A stretch of DNA of 64,000 bases from Tritrichomonas musculus (Eukaryota > Parabasalia > Tritrichomonadida > Tritrichomonadidae): assembly GCA_039105265.1 (NCBI GenBank), contig JAPFFF010000012.1:1798001-1862000 (forward strand), written 5' to 3'. Numbering within the stretch: position 1 is the first letter of the stretch; each line of letters begins with the position of its first letter. Under the pieces are notes generated by a model. That model made no database searches. It worked only from the letters and a program-made list of their open reading frames with translations, and had not been told where the DNA came from. Made by a program: the position numbers and the translations under genes. This document shows, one piece after another, positions 48,717 to 59,518 of the stretch.

Positions 48717-50837
48717 ATGACGAAGTTGTTGAGTAGACTATCGAAATCTGAGATTCTATCATTACCAGGGTTTGATAGATATGGATCACTCAAGATCAAA
48801 GAGTTGAAACCTATATTGAAGAAGAGTATCAAACAGATGAATATCGCTTTTAGAGGTGTACGTGTAGATGATTATGTTAACCGATTCAATGAAATTCGTG
48901 AACAGAAACAGTCTGATGACGATCTATTCAAACGAATGTCGGCAATGAAACATCAACAACAAAAACAACATCAAAGTCATGAACAGTATAAACAATCATT
49001 GAAAGATACAGCTATGTTCGAACGTTCATTGATGAATATGAGTGAACTCTATTCAGTTCCACATCCAAGTGAATCTAAACTATTCATCGAATCGTTAATG
49101 AATGTCGATACTGAATATACGACAACCAAATCCGATGAACGACTCCGTTATGAAGAGAACGTTCATGACAAAGATGAGTATCAAAACGAAATGAAGAGAA
49201 TGATGATCGCTGTTAAGAATCTTGAAACATTTGAAATTGATATCAATGATGATAGTGAGAAACAATACGCTTTCGTTCAAGTGTTACGACATATTCGTAA
49301 GATGAAAACCAATGAATGGAGACCTTACGTATTAGGTTTCGATATGGATGGACGAGGTAGAGTATTTCCGTTAAACAAAGAGTTAGATCTCGAAACCATG
49401 ATTCGATGTATACTCGGTGAGATAACAGTAGAAGATTATAGTTCTGATTGTGATCCAAATCTAGTCGGATGGGATTACATTCCAGTTCGATTCGTCGTGA
49501 AGTTTATTCAAAAGAAGAAGAATGAAGAGACTGGAAAGACTGAGTTCATCGAAAAGGTTGATGGTGAAGAAGTAGTAGTTGAATCAGTTGATGACTTTCG
49601 TGAAACTCCAGACGGTGGTTTCTTTCCATACATTAATCTAATCAATGGTTTGGACTTGACCAGATATCAGATATTCAACACCATTAACAAGAATAACTAT
49701 CGTGATAACTGTTTCGTATACGCTTGTGTTCAATCAGGGGTGTTCAATGATGACGAACTCCATAAACTTCGTTCAATAATGTTAACTCGATCGATACCAA
49801 ATAAGAAGATATTGGAAATAGCTATTCTAATGAAGTGTCACTTTGTTGTTCATCGTATGGATGAAAAGTATGATGTTAAACATCAAGATCAAGTTAGAAT
49901 CAATACACATAAGAATCCGAAAGTCATAGCTGATCGTGAAGTTAAACTACGTTTATATAAAGATCATTTCATGATATATGATGAGTCATTACCAATAACG
50001 AAGTTCTATATCGAACACAAAAATGAGATTGATAAGAAGTATCCCAATGTTGATATTCATAAGCGATTTCGAATAAGAGGTTACAATCAAACTGGTTATC
50101 CGAATTATCATAAATCCGATTGGACTGGAACGAAATTCATGACAATAATGAGAGCTATGTTCGAACATGGTTATTTCAGAGAGATCAATCAATGTGAACA
50201 GGGTATACTCGATACATGTGAATTTGATAATCATTTGAATGACTACGTTAGTCTCAGTTATGATGAAGAATCATGTTGTAAACTAGAATCGGCTGACACT
50301 AAGAAGATAACTGAATGGTCTCATATCTATTACGCTGATTACGAAACTGATGTAACTGTATCTCCACATCGACCATATTTGATTTGTGTCTGTGATACCA
50401 AAAACATTACTTCATTCGAGGGTAAGAACATTACATCGAGATTCTTGAACTCGCTGAAGAGTAACTCATTAACGTACTTCCACAACTTGAAATACGACGC
50501 TTGTTTCTTCATCCATGAACCAGATTGGGAGACTCAAGTGACTCAACGTAGTGGAACTCTATTACAAGTCGTTATGGATCAATATAAATGGATCCAAGTT
50601 ATCGATACAAAGACTAAGAAACCAGTTATCGATCCGAAAACCAATGAACCAAAGATGAAGAAGATACGATCTAAACATTTAACATTCCGTAACAGCTATT
50701 CGATTATACCAGCTCCATTACGTGATTTCGATGACATGTTCAATCTAAAGGTTCATAAAGAGATCATCGCTTATCGAATCTACACTGAAAAGAATCTACA
50801 ACGAAAGACTATACCATTCGATGAATTCTATGATTAA
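48717..50837 (+). pseudogene. Family B DNA polymerase of element D, N-terminal and exonuclease part
   Basis: The start MTKLLSRLSKSEILSLPG follows TTTATCGTAAATG. A basic helical N-terminus with a Q/H-rich coil comes first. An extension follows with DNCFVYACVQSG and LYKDHFMIYD, comparable to the Cys/His region of the Maverick B polymerase. Then come Exo I (YYADYETD) and Exo II (YFHNLKYDACFF). The polymerase domain follows at 50898-52391; the gene looks broken once. Confidence 0.85.
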
Positions 50838-50897
50838 TACGCTAACGAAAACATCGATAAGAAGACATCAGACGAACTCGAACAAGATCGTAAACAG

Positions 50898-52391
50898 TTG
50901 ATTTCAAACGCTAAGTTCGCTAAATCAAACTATGAAGCTAATGAAACAATCGATATCATGAAGTACGCTACGTTTTATTGTATCAAAGATTGTGTTACGT
51001 TGATGGATGGGATGACGAAGTTCAATAACGATTTAGCTGAAGTGTTCACCAAAACCGATAAACCATGGATTGGTATTCATCAATTCATATCTATCTCAGC
51101 TGTTGGTTATGATTTCGCTCGTATATATGGTTGTTTCGATGGATGTTATCTATTGAGTGGTAAACCACAGAACTTCATCCAACGTTGTGTCAGTGGTGGT
51201 CGTACAATGACTGCTAATAACGAAAAACAGTACATCGTTGGTGTGATCCAAGACTTCGACACTGTTAGTCTATATCCATCATCTATGTCTGAAATGGATG
51301 GAGTCGCTAAAGGTAGACCAAAGGTGATTCCAGATGATTGTACTCATGAACAGTTAATGAATTACGATACATTCTTTATCGAAGTCAACATCAACAAATT
51401 ATCGTGTAAGTCCAATCGTCCGTATAAGTTCGGTCATGTATTCACTCGTAATGAAGCTGGATCCAAAATATTCTGTAATGAAACAGTCGATCATTACTAT
51501 GTTGATAAGATCACCTTGATGGATTTAATCGAATTCTATGATATTGATTACGAACTCATCCGTGGATACTATTTCGATGAAGGTTTCAACAAAAAGATCA
51601 ATGAGTTCATCAAAACGTTTTTCGATCTAAGATTGAAGTACAAGAATGAACATAATCCATTGGAGAAGACGATTAAACTGTTGTTGAACTCCATCTACGG
51701 TAAATCAATATTGAAACCAATGAATGATGAAATCAAAGTCGTCAACAAGAAGAATCTTATATCATATATCTATCGTAACTATAACTTCATCAAAGAAGTA
51801 TCATTCAATGATTCAACTAAATGTTTCGTTAAGAAGATCAAACCAATCAACAATCACTTCAATCTTCCACAGTTTGGAGCTTCTGTGTTATCGTGGAGTA
51901 AACACATCATGAATCAAGTGATGTCAACAGCTGAACAACACGGAATCGATATATACTACCAAGATTGTGACAGTATGCACTTGAAAGAGTGTGATGTTGA
52001 CAGACTAGCTATGTTATATAAAGAAAAGTATGGTAAAGAGTTGATCGATAAACAGATGACACAGTTTCATTGTGATTTCGATTCATTTGATGGAGCTGTT
52101 GGTAAGATACATTCACGTAAGTTGATCGTTCTCGGTAAGAAATCATATCTCGATATATTAGAAGATGAAGTCGGAAACACTGGTTATCATATTAGGTGTA
52201 AAGGGGTTCCGAAACAGTGTATACTCAACAAATGTAAACGTATGAATATTACAGTAGAAGAGTTATATGAACGATTATACCGAGGTGAAGCTATTACGCT
52301 TGATCTCACTGATGGAACCAACTGTTTCCGAAAAACGAAGTGTTTCCAACAGATTACATTACCACAATTTACTAGAACTATCAAGTTCTAA
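50898..52391 (+). pseudogene. Family B DNA polymerase of element D, polymerase part
   Basis: Exo III (FYCIKDCVTLMDG), motif A (QDFDTVSLYPSSMSEM), an insertion of TPR type (YELIRGYYFDEGFNKK), motif B (KLLLNSIYGKS) and motif C (YYQDCDSMHL, with the usual DTDS as DCDS). The order and spacing match protein-primed PolB of Polinton-related elements. It is about 40 percent or less similar to the Maverick B polymerase by eye, so a separate lineage. Confidence 0.85.
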
Positions 52392-52637
52392 ATCAATTTA
52401 ATATTTTTATCATCTCGAAATAACAAGACATTAGCCGGACAAGATGGAACACTGAATTAGTAGCTGAAGAGATGTTGAAAGAAGATTGTATTCTATTAGA
52501 TGAATATAAACGAGGTGACATTAGAATCAGATATGAATATGATGGTAATGAATATACAGTACGCTGAGGTGATTGGTTGAACAAGAAGACCATCAAGACC
52601 TCATCTGAAAGGTGGTAATCGTAATACAAAACCACAT
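52392..52637 (+). other. Remnant of an endonuclease repeat domain
   Basis: There is no complete gene here, but the plus strand shows EEMLKEDCILLDEYKRGDIR followed by YEYDGNEYTV. It repeats the pattern at the start of the next gene (KDDCELVSEYKSTKQRLCYR then YNGSLYWTTLDDW). It looks like a second copy of that DNA-contact module, now decayed. Confidence 0.5.
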
Positions 52638-53177
52638 ATGAAGTGGAATTATGAGAAGGTTAATGAGTTATTGATGAAAGATGATTGTGAGTTAGTTAGT
52701 GAATATAAGAGTACGAAACAACGATTATGTTATCGATATAATGGATCATTATATTGGACTACATTAGATGATTGGATACATCATCAATCACGACCACATA
52801 TCAATTATAATGAGAATGAACATCGGTTTAAACAATTTCTAGAACGATATAGTATCGAATTCGAAACCCAGAAAACATTCAATGATCTCAAAACTGATAA
52901 GAATTATGTGATGAAATTCGATTTCTATATTCCTGAATGTGATTTATTAGTTGAAATAGATGATCGATCACATGTATCAATGAATGATCAAATCAGACGT
53001 AGTAAACTTAAAGATCAATACTGTATCGATAATAAGTTGAAGTTGTTACGAATTGATACGACAACTGATAGCGATGATGACTATTTAGAAGCTTTATCAC
53101 AAGTGATGAACAATGATGTTTATGTAATGAAGTACGGTCGATTGTATCAGAACTATAATGGATCCAAAAATATATGA
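52638..53177 (+). CDS. PD-(D/E)XK endonuclease, Vsr/homing-endonuclease type
   Basis: A 179-aa protein. An N-terminal module (ELVSEYKSTKQRLCYRYNG, LYWTTLDDWIHHQSRPH) resembles repeats found in homing endonucleases of large DNA viruses. The C-terminal part is a nuclease core: ENEHRFKQFLERYSIEFETQ, then KFDFYIPECDLLVEIDDRSH giving D...ExD, then RSKLKDQYCIDNKLKLLRI with the trailing lysine and strand. It lies just after the PolB gene, a common home for mobile endonucleases. Other roles, such as repair or resolving replication intermediates, are possible. Confidence 0.72.
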   Translation: MKWNYEKVNELLMKDDCELVSEYKSTKQRLCYRYNGSLYWTTLDDWIHHQSRPHINYNENEHRFKQFLERYSIEFETQKTFNDLKTDKNYVMKFDFYIPECDLLVEIDDRSHVSMNDQIRRSKLKDQYCIDNKLKLLRIDTTTDSDDDYLEALSQVMNNDVYVMKYGRLYQNYNGSKNI

Positions 53178-53201
53178 ATCGATTATTTTTATTCTATCGA
53201 A

Positions 53202-53663
53202 ATGTCTGTCGAAATCAAACCAACCGTCAAAAGCTTCGTCGAAACCATTCATCCAATCAACACTGATAAACTCTATGTGTATCTCGATAGTAAGATCTAT
53301 CCAAACGAGTTCGGTATCAGTGTTCGTCCATTACTCGTCAAATACGGATCAACTGTTATAGACATGTCCAAGATGATCGACATGTTTGGTAAGATTCCAT
53401 ACATCACAGTGAAAGAGAATCGTTTTCGATCAGTATATAGAGATCCAATGTTGATGACAATCGATTTGAAACCGAAACAATACAAAGACAACACTTATTA
53501 TCAATACTTCATCGATAAACTATGTTTACAATCCGAATTGAAGAGATATGAAGTGATCTACAACAAAGCTCATAAAGTCATCAGTGAATATAAACAAACG
53601 ATCACTAAGAGTCAATCAGTTGATGATTTCCGTGAGATTGATAAAGATGACGAACCAATCTAA
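53202..53663 (+). CDS. 153-aa hypothetical protein
   Basis: MSVEIKPTVKSFVETIHPIN follows TTATTTTTATTCTATCGAAATG. An N-terminal beta part (LYVYLDSKIYPNEFGISVRP) and a helical C-terminus ending in DDFREIDKDDEP. The stop overlaps TAAA, consistent with the trichomonad polyadenylation signal. No family recognised. Confidence 0.5.
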   Translation: MSVEIKPTVKSFVETIHPINTDKLYVYLDSKIYPNEFGISVRPLLVKYGSTVIDMSKMIDMFGKIPYITVKENRFRSVYRDPMLMTIDLKPKQYKDNTYYQYFIDKLCLQSELKRYEVIYNKAHKVISEYKQTITKSQSVDDFREIDKDDEPI

Positions 53664-54006
53664 ATGGATTCATTCTATTTTTGATTTCGATTGATGACTT
53701 TTCATGAAATATATCGTTCACAGTCACTCATAATCGATCAGAATCACTCATGAATCACTTCGTTGGTTACCGGGTTACATCTAACACGAAATGTACCACT
53801 TTTGTTAACAAGTCGATTTCGATACTATTTTGATCCATTTTCGATACATTTCGACTATCATAACACGTTCACCAGAAACGCTATCAATCACATTCTAATC
53901 AATTATTTTATCGCTAATTCAAAAGATCGCTGAAACATCAACAATAATCAACGGACTTGACTTCGCTGATAAATCATCACGTAAGTTACTCTTCAACCCA
54001 TCACTC
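53664..54006. other. Spacer with possible 5' extension of the next gene
   Basis: No separate gene seen. From about 53905 the frame of the next gene is open upstream of its first ATG (IQKIAETSTIINGLDFAD is encoded), so either the start lies here with a lost ATG or this is leader sequence. Confidence 0.4.
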
Positions 54007-54912
54007 ATGATCATCGGAACTGAACAGATCATGGAGAAGTACAATACCAACTCCAATAACGATCAATTGAAAGAGTGGTATACTAAACGATCACAGATCA
54101 AATACGATCTCTTCAACAGAACACTCGATACGAAGTGTACTCGTGATAGAAACACTAAGAGTGTTGAAGATGTAGTCAATGTGTTCAATTCAATACCATC
54201 TCTGTTGTCATTCGCGAGATCCAAACCGATTATTCCAGAGTTCGATGAGATCCTTGTTGAACCAACTGATACAGCTGAGATCAAAAAGTTCATTCGTAAA
54301 GTCAACTATGAGATGATTGGTAATCATTGTAATCATAAAGTGATGAACGAACAGTGTGATCAAGTGTTCAAAAACATATCCGATCTATATCACAGTAAAG
54401 AGTATGTCGAGTATGAATCATTCATTGATAGACTCTCAAAATTAATACATCAGATCCGATCGAAAGATAGTTATGGAAAAGACTTTCATGATGGTGAACT
54501 ATATTACATACCATTGAATCATGAGATTAAACACATCATCGATAACGTCATCAAGATGAATGGATCCATAACAGCTTATAACGCTAAGACCAATCCTGAA
54601 TGTAGCCGATGTAAATCAACTGTACGTAAATACGAGTATTCATTACGTGAGATTGAACGTATGAGATCAGAGATTCAACAGATTCATCAACAAGTTACAT
54701 CTAAACCAGCTGAATTCAAATACGATATCAGAGAGTTTCTGATGAAGAACTATCCAACAGTCGACCGAGTTCCGTTAAGAGATGTCAAAGATAGATACAA
54801 ACAAGAGTTCAAAGTGAGTCTTAAGTTCGCTGATTTAACTGAGAAGATAGAGTCAACGAAGCTATTCAAGATCACTAACGTTCATAACATCAAGTACATG
54901 AATCGCTTATAA
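54007..54912 (+). CDS. ~300-aa protein with CxxC pair and winged-helix-like C-terminus
   Basis: A largely helical protein. Features seen: NPECSRCKSTVRK near residue 200, a CxxC that may be half of a zinc site; a coiled coil (SLREIERMRSEIQQIHQQV); and a C-terminal region EFLMKNYPTVDRVPLRDVKDRYKQEF followed by KLFKITNVHNIKYMNR, which reads like a winged helix of virus-type DNA-binding proteins. A replication or transcription role is a guess from these features. The start at 54007 is uncertain. Confidence 0.5.
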   Translation: MIIGTEQIMEKYNTNSNNDQLKEWYTKRSQIKYDLFNRTLDTKCTRDRNTKSVEDVVNVFNSIPSLLSFARSKPIIPEFDEILVEPTDTAEIKKFIRKVNYEMIGNHCNHKVMNEQCDQVFKNISDLYHSKEYVEYESFIDRLSKLIHQIRSKDSYGKDFHDGELYYIPLNHEIKHIIDNVIKMNGSITAYNAKTNPECSRCKSTVRKYEYSLREIERMRSEIQQIHQQVTSKPAEFKYDIREFLMKNYPTVDRVPLRDVKDRYKQEFKVSLKFADLTEKIESTKLFKITNVHNIKYMNRL

Positions 54913-55111
54913 ATGGTTTATTTTTGATCGAAATCGGCTTGGTTACTAAACGTGGTACATATTGTGTTAGAGTTAACCCCCTAACCAAACGATTGATTCA
55001 TGAGTGATTCTGATCATTATCGAACTCATCCGTCAACATTTATACGATACGAATCTACTGATTCACCCATCAACGTTCACGTTCAATACTAATATTTTAT
55101 TTTCAACGCAA

Positions 55112-55405
55112 ATGACTATCAACACAGACATCTTCAACGAAACCGACGTAATCAAATCATTACGATCCAAACAATCAGACGAATTAGTCACTGACGACAA
55201 CAATGTCAACGAACTACTCGCTGATGAACCATCCACTCCATCCAAATCCAATCGTGGACGTAAACGTAAATACGCTACTGATGAAGAGAGAATCATCGCT
55301 AGACGCTTACAACAAAAACAATACCGTGAACGAAAGAAACAAGAGTTAGCTGAGTTACGCGCGTTAAAAGCTCGTCTCGACGCTGAATCCAAATCAAACG
55401 AGTAA
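55112..55405 (+). CDS. bZIP-like DNA-binding protein (element D)
   Basis: A 97-aa protein from the ATG at 55112, after TTTTCAACGCAAATG. It has the same plan as 47479-47715: IFNETDVIKSLRSKQS, an acidic linker, then a basic region SNRGRKRKYATDEERIIARR followed by LQQKQYRERKKQELAEL and a short heptad helix (LRALKARLDAE). Conservation of this protein in two otherwise diverged elements suggests a needed function, most likely control of element transcription. The longer frame starting at 55004 lacks a good initiator. Confidence 0.7.
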   Translation: MTINTDIFNETDVIKSLRSKQSDELVTDDNNVNELLADEPSTPSKSNRGRKRKYATDEERIIARRLQQKQYRERKKQELAELRALKARLDAESKSNE

Positions 55406-55410
55406 ATCCA

Positions 55411-55776
55411 TTAATGTAATTTCATTTTTGGATTATCACATGGTTTAACTTTGATGGTTACAAACATCGGACTGGCTAACACTACTGGTTGATACTGAAA
55501 GTCGACTAGTTGTAGATCGATTTGTTTGAATGAATCTATGTTAACGATATTTTTGATTGGTTTACCATAGGTTTCGAAGTTCTGGATGATTGGTGTATCT
55601 GTGTCGATGATATGATCGATACTAGCTATGACTGATGGTGTGTATTCTATGTCACCGATATTAAATTGAATAGCTTGACCCTGTTTCGATACCAGATATA
55701 GTTTATTCGCATAGTCTCTAATCGGTCTCTCAGCTATAATCAAATCATTAGCTGGATATACTGTATTGAGTTTCAT
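55411..55776 (-). CDS. 121-aa penton-like protein, C-terminal type
   Basis: MKLNTVYPANDLIIAERPIR leads into a beta-rich protein ending FQYQPVVLASPMFVTIKVKP. The pattern of a strand, a short turn and VxLxxPxFxTIKVK at the end resembles the closing part of minor capsid (penton) jelly rolls. It lies 21 bases downstream of 55798-56172 on the same strand; the two may form one virion unit. The assignment is tentative. Confidence 0.45.
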   Translation of the reverse strand: MKLNTVYPANDLIIAERPIRDYANKLYLVSKQGQAIQFNIGDIEYTPSVIASIDHIIDTDTPIIQNFETYGKPIKNIVNIDSFKQIDLQLVDFQYQPVVLASPMFVTIKVKPCDNPKMKLH

Positions 55777-55797
55777 GTTGTATAGTCCAGTGACTAA

Positions 55798-56172
55798 TCA
55801 AGCGCGATGATCAATTCGTGTGAATTTGAATTCATCCATTAACGGAGTAATCAGTGTTCGACCTCTACTTCCATCACCATCAACGTTAATTCCGACATTG
55901 ATATATTTTTCAGCATTATCCCATTTGAGTATACCATTAACGTCTTTCTTACTAACGTTGAACAGATCTAGACACTTCAATTTATGTTTATGAAAATAAC
56001 CATAATCATCTTCACATTCGAATTCGATTACATCATCTTCTGTCGTTATTAATAGATCTCTCGTGTTTATCGAAGCGACATGATATTCAATGTACTCACA
56101 ATTCCATGGTATGTTAATGTTTGCTTGTAAATGACTGTAGTCCGGTCCGGTACTTTGTAACGATAACAGCAT
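55798..56172 (-). CDS. 124-aa penton-like protein, N-terminal type
   Basis: MLLSLQSTGPDYSHLQANIN then IPWNCEYIEYHVASINTRDL and DDVIEFECED form the opening strands often seen in Polinton minor capsid proteins (a short polar N-terminus, then a 'proline-x-x-y-E-hydrophobic' strand). Position next to the fiber gene and divergence from it copy the fiber/penton arrangement of Mavericks A and B. Its ATG is only 15 bases from the fiber ATG at 56188. Confidence 0.5.
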   Translation of the reverse strand: MLLSLQSTGPDYSHLQANINIPWNCEYIEYHVASINTRDLLITTEDDVIEFECEDDYGYFHKHKLKCLDLFNVSKKDVNGILKWDNAEKYINVGINVDGDGSRGRTLITPLMDEFKFTRIDHRA

Positions 56173-56187
56173 TTTATGTTAAATAAA
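56173..56187. promoter_or_regulatory. 15-bp gap between divergent start codons
   Basis: TTTATGTTAAATAAA is all that separates the ATG of the minus-strand penton-like gene and the ATG at 56188. Promoter elements must lie inside the coding sequences or be bidirectional; it is a very compact layout. If the alternative ATG at 56176 is used, the gap is 3 bp. Confidence 0.4.
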
Positions 56188-57789
56188 ATGATCACTCCAT
56201 TAGCTGTGCGTGCAATGGCATTGAAAGATCGCGGTTACAAAATCAAAGTCAGAGACGATGAATTAAAGATCACCAAAGACAGTAAAGTTGATGATGTTCG
56301 TATCAATTGTATCTACACCAAGAACGAAATCGATGAGCTGATTAAAAACACCAAATCAGAGATTAATGATAACTCACTATTCGAACTCCATGAATCCGAT
56401 CAACTGTATCTATATAAACCGTCATTGATCACTCAATCAAGTAAGTACTATGAGATGATATGGAATATCGATCCGAACTATGAAATTCCATTACAGTTAG
56501 AATTCGAATTCAAAGACTATCTGTTTGGTCATACATGGTCATTGATATGGGATGGTCATTCATGGACCGGAAACAACGTCGTGAACCTATCATTCAATAA
56601 ACAGTCAACCGTTAGAAACAACAATGGAAGTCCAGCGATAGTAGTTCGTCACAATGATTACATCGCTAAATGGATCCGCTGTTTCGTAGATACCGTCAAA
56701 GACTCAGACAACTATGCTACTATACTATCCAAATACGTTACAAACTGGAGAGTAATGTACGCTGATGGAACCATCATCAATGTATCTGATGATAACGTTA
56801 AACTCGGTGAATCACCACATTACGACAACATCGATGTTCAACAATTCGGTGTTAAAGTATCTAACGACGTATCCAGTAAGAACATGTTGTATGTACTAGC
56901 TGATATCAATATCAACGGTTTTGTAACTCCATTGAAGTGGGATTTGAACATAACTACTCCAATCAACCTTCATTATCTGAATACTCGTGACAACAACCCT
57001 GTTATAGAGTCATTCACGTACATCCGCGAAGTCAAACACTCTAACAAGTCTATTCCAGAAGAGAATACCAATAACGACATTCACATCTATATCGAGAAAG
57101 AGTATTTCGAACAGAAACCAGATACCGCTGATGAAACGTACAATCCATTCGATATCATGATCACTCAACAGTTCTATGAAGTCAAACCAGATCCACGTGA
57201 ATGTACTACCATCACCACTGATAATAACATCTACTCATCGAAGATCATATGGGCTGATAACATCATGACTATGCGTAGAGATCTGAACGTAGTTGGTGGT
57301 ACCGTTGACGTACTCGCATATGACTACTCAGTATTACGTGCTATCATCAATGGGATCCAAGAACAACTTCGATTACAAGCTGCGTATAACGAGTACATTG
57401 ATTCTATTCGTAAAGGTTTAGCGATTGCTAGTGATATAATCACAATACTTTCAGGTGCAGTGAATATGGTTAAAGATCTATCAACTCTATCCATGACAGG
57501 TGAGAACATGAACATCAACACATATCGAACTGAAGACTTTACATTCCCTGGAATGGGTGGACCGAATGATGATTACCCCGGTGGTAAACAACCGATTAGT
57601 GGTAAATTCATTCTTGATATGGATACTAGCGCTGCTGGTCAAGTACTGAAACGATTCATTCCAACACAGACAGAGATTCCAGCAGCTACATCATCGTTAA
57701 CTGCTACTGATTTGGTACTAAACGCGATGAACTCGTTAACTCAGATTGGTACTACAACCACGACATTAATTGCTGGTGGAAATGATTGA
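56188..57789 (+). CDS. Fiber-like protein 1 of element D
   Basis: About 533 residues starting MITPLAVRAMALKDRGYKIK. An N-terminal anchor-like part, a beta domain with FKDYLFGHTWSLIWDGHSWTG (the domain shared by all fibers here), a long beta region, a QQFYEVKPDPRECTT block repeated in the other fibers, then a coiled coil (RRDLNVVGGTVDVLAYDYSV, QEQLRLQAAYNEYIDSIRK) and a C-terminal glycine- and threonine-rich region. It overlaps the next gene by 8 bases. Probably a shorter paralogue of the giant fiber. Confidence 0.68.
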   Translation: MITPLAVRAMALKDRGYKIKVRDDELKITKDSKVDDVRINCIYTKNEIDELIKNTKSEINDNSLFELHESDQLYLYKPSLITQSSKYYEMIWNIDPNYEIPLQLEFEFKDYLFGHTWSLIWDGHSWTGNNVVNLSFNKQSTVRNNNGSPAIVVRHNDYIAKWIRCFVDTVKDSDNYATILSKYVTNWRVMYADGTIINVSDDNVKLGESPHYDNIDVQQFGVKVSNDVSSKNMLYVLADININGFVTPLKWDLNITTPINLHYLNTRDNNPVIESFTYIREVKHSNKSIPEENTNNDIHIYIEKEYFEQKPDTADETYNPFDIMITQQFYEVKPDPRECTTITTDNNIYSSKIIWADNIMTMRRDLNVVGGTVDVLAYDYSVLRAIINGIQEQLRLQAAYNEYIDSIRKGLAIASDIITILSGAVNMVKDLSTLSMTGENMNINTYRTEDFTFPGMGGPNDDYPGGKQPISGKFILDMDTSAAGQVLKRFIPTQTEIPAATSSLTATDLVLNAMNSLTQIGTTTTTLIAGGND

Positions 57790-59506
57790 TGGTGTAAGAG
57801 TTATTCAACAATCGATACAAACTATTACTGATTCAGTTCGCGAATTGCGTCGTAGAAGGAGAGAACATAGAGATAACACCATTGTTGATCACACAGTCGA
57901 AAACACTGATGAGATGGAACTAGATGATTTAGATGATGAGACACCAACAACGAGATTAACTCATGATACAACCACTAACGCCGGATCTGGATTTGGTGAT
58001 CATAATCTAGAATCATTATCGAATCTCACTGATGAAGAGTTGTTAGCGTTGAACTCATCTGATGTCCATGTTGATCAGATCGGTAATGATCTCATACTCA
58101 TAACGAGTGTAACTACTGGTGAAGTGGTTTATATCAGAAGACGTGATCATGTACAATCAATAACGACTCCAGAACGTATCAGATTAGATAGCAGACGTCG
58201 TGTAGATACCACCTCAACATGGTCTTATGATGGACGAACCGCGTTAGAAATAGAACAGATGTTATTGGCTGATCGAATCCTATTCGAGAACACACATCCT
58301 GAACTCCAATTTGTTAGAAACAGTGATGTAGATACCGGTGTTGATTGGACTGAAGTGAGAGATTCGACTGGTAGAACTGTTGCGATCATCGATGTAACCA
58401 TGCTGACTCGTACATCAGTTGACAGTGATGGAATATCTATTAACAATCATGGATCATCCGTTAACGTTAACTCAGATGGTATTCACGTAAATGATGAAAC
58501 TCGTGAACTCATCGCTAATGAATACAATGTAGTGGTTGTCAATCACGAACTCACTCCAACGGATGATGCTGATGTAGTCATCCCTGGAACAACTATCACA
58601 CTTGGTGATATCGAACAGATGGATTGGTTTCAACGTCATAGACTCGCTAATGAGATCAATGGATTGAGATTCAGAGATTCGCGAAGCGAACTTGGTTCCA
58701 CTAACAATGATGATCACACAGAAGTCGTTTACAAAAACAATGTTATTGGAGTTATCGATCGACGACATATCAATCTAGTAACCATCAATGATAATCAAAT
58801 CACTCTCACTAATCCCGATAATCAGCTAACACTCACTGATCATGATATTCAATGGATGAGAGATCACGATGAACAACATCGATCAACATTACGTGGATTC
58901 ATATCTAACATCAACAACCGATTAGAAGAGATCAACATGGATATGGAGTGGTTACTAGATCATCTGTCATTGACTGATCGTTATGTAGTCTGTAGAGGTT
59001 CACGTATATTGGTTCCGATTGTAGATGCTGTGTTGTATATACCACGATCGATTCGCAAAGCTAGTACTTATTCATTAGAGGGTGAATCCATACCAAATAA
59101 ACTCAGTCTACAACCTATTATCGATTGGTGTAAGAGTACTGAATCTGATATATCGATTCCAGATGATAGTAACGAAGCTGTATCATTGAACTCATGCGTC
59201 AACATATGTAAGACATTTCGTGATACTATTAAGGGTCCATTAGAGTTGTTATCGTATAAGATTCAAGAGGTTGAATCCAATCAACCATCTACTAGCGGAG
59301 ATAGTGAATTCGATACCGTCGATGGTTATCCCACATACTATGTCAAACATAGTGATATCACCACATACGAACCAACATCAACTGATTCAGTTCAAGATCC
59401 AGTCATCATCATGAAGATATCATTACCAAGTGAACTCAAGAGTAGGTTTACTACAACGGTTGATGTGTTCAAGATTCATATGCGAAATCTATTGATATTG
59501 GATTGA
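57782..59506 (+). pseudogene. Fossil giant fiber of element D, N-terminal part
   Basis: From the ATG at 57782 (MIDGVRVIQQSIQTITDS), a helical start with an arginine run (ELRRRRREHRD), repeated segments with VHVDQIGNDLILI and VNSDGIHVNDETRELI style strands, then YPTYYVKHSDITTYEPTS and LPSELKSRFTTTVDVFKIHM, which match the C fiber (17585-20359) at the same relative place. The rest of the fiber follows at 59519-63274. The gene as a whole looks broken about once. Confidence 0.65.
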
Positions 59507-59518
59507 CAAGGGAATGTA

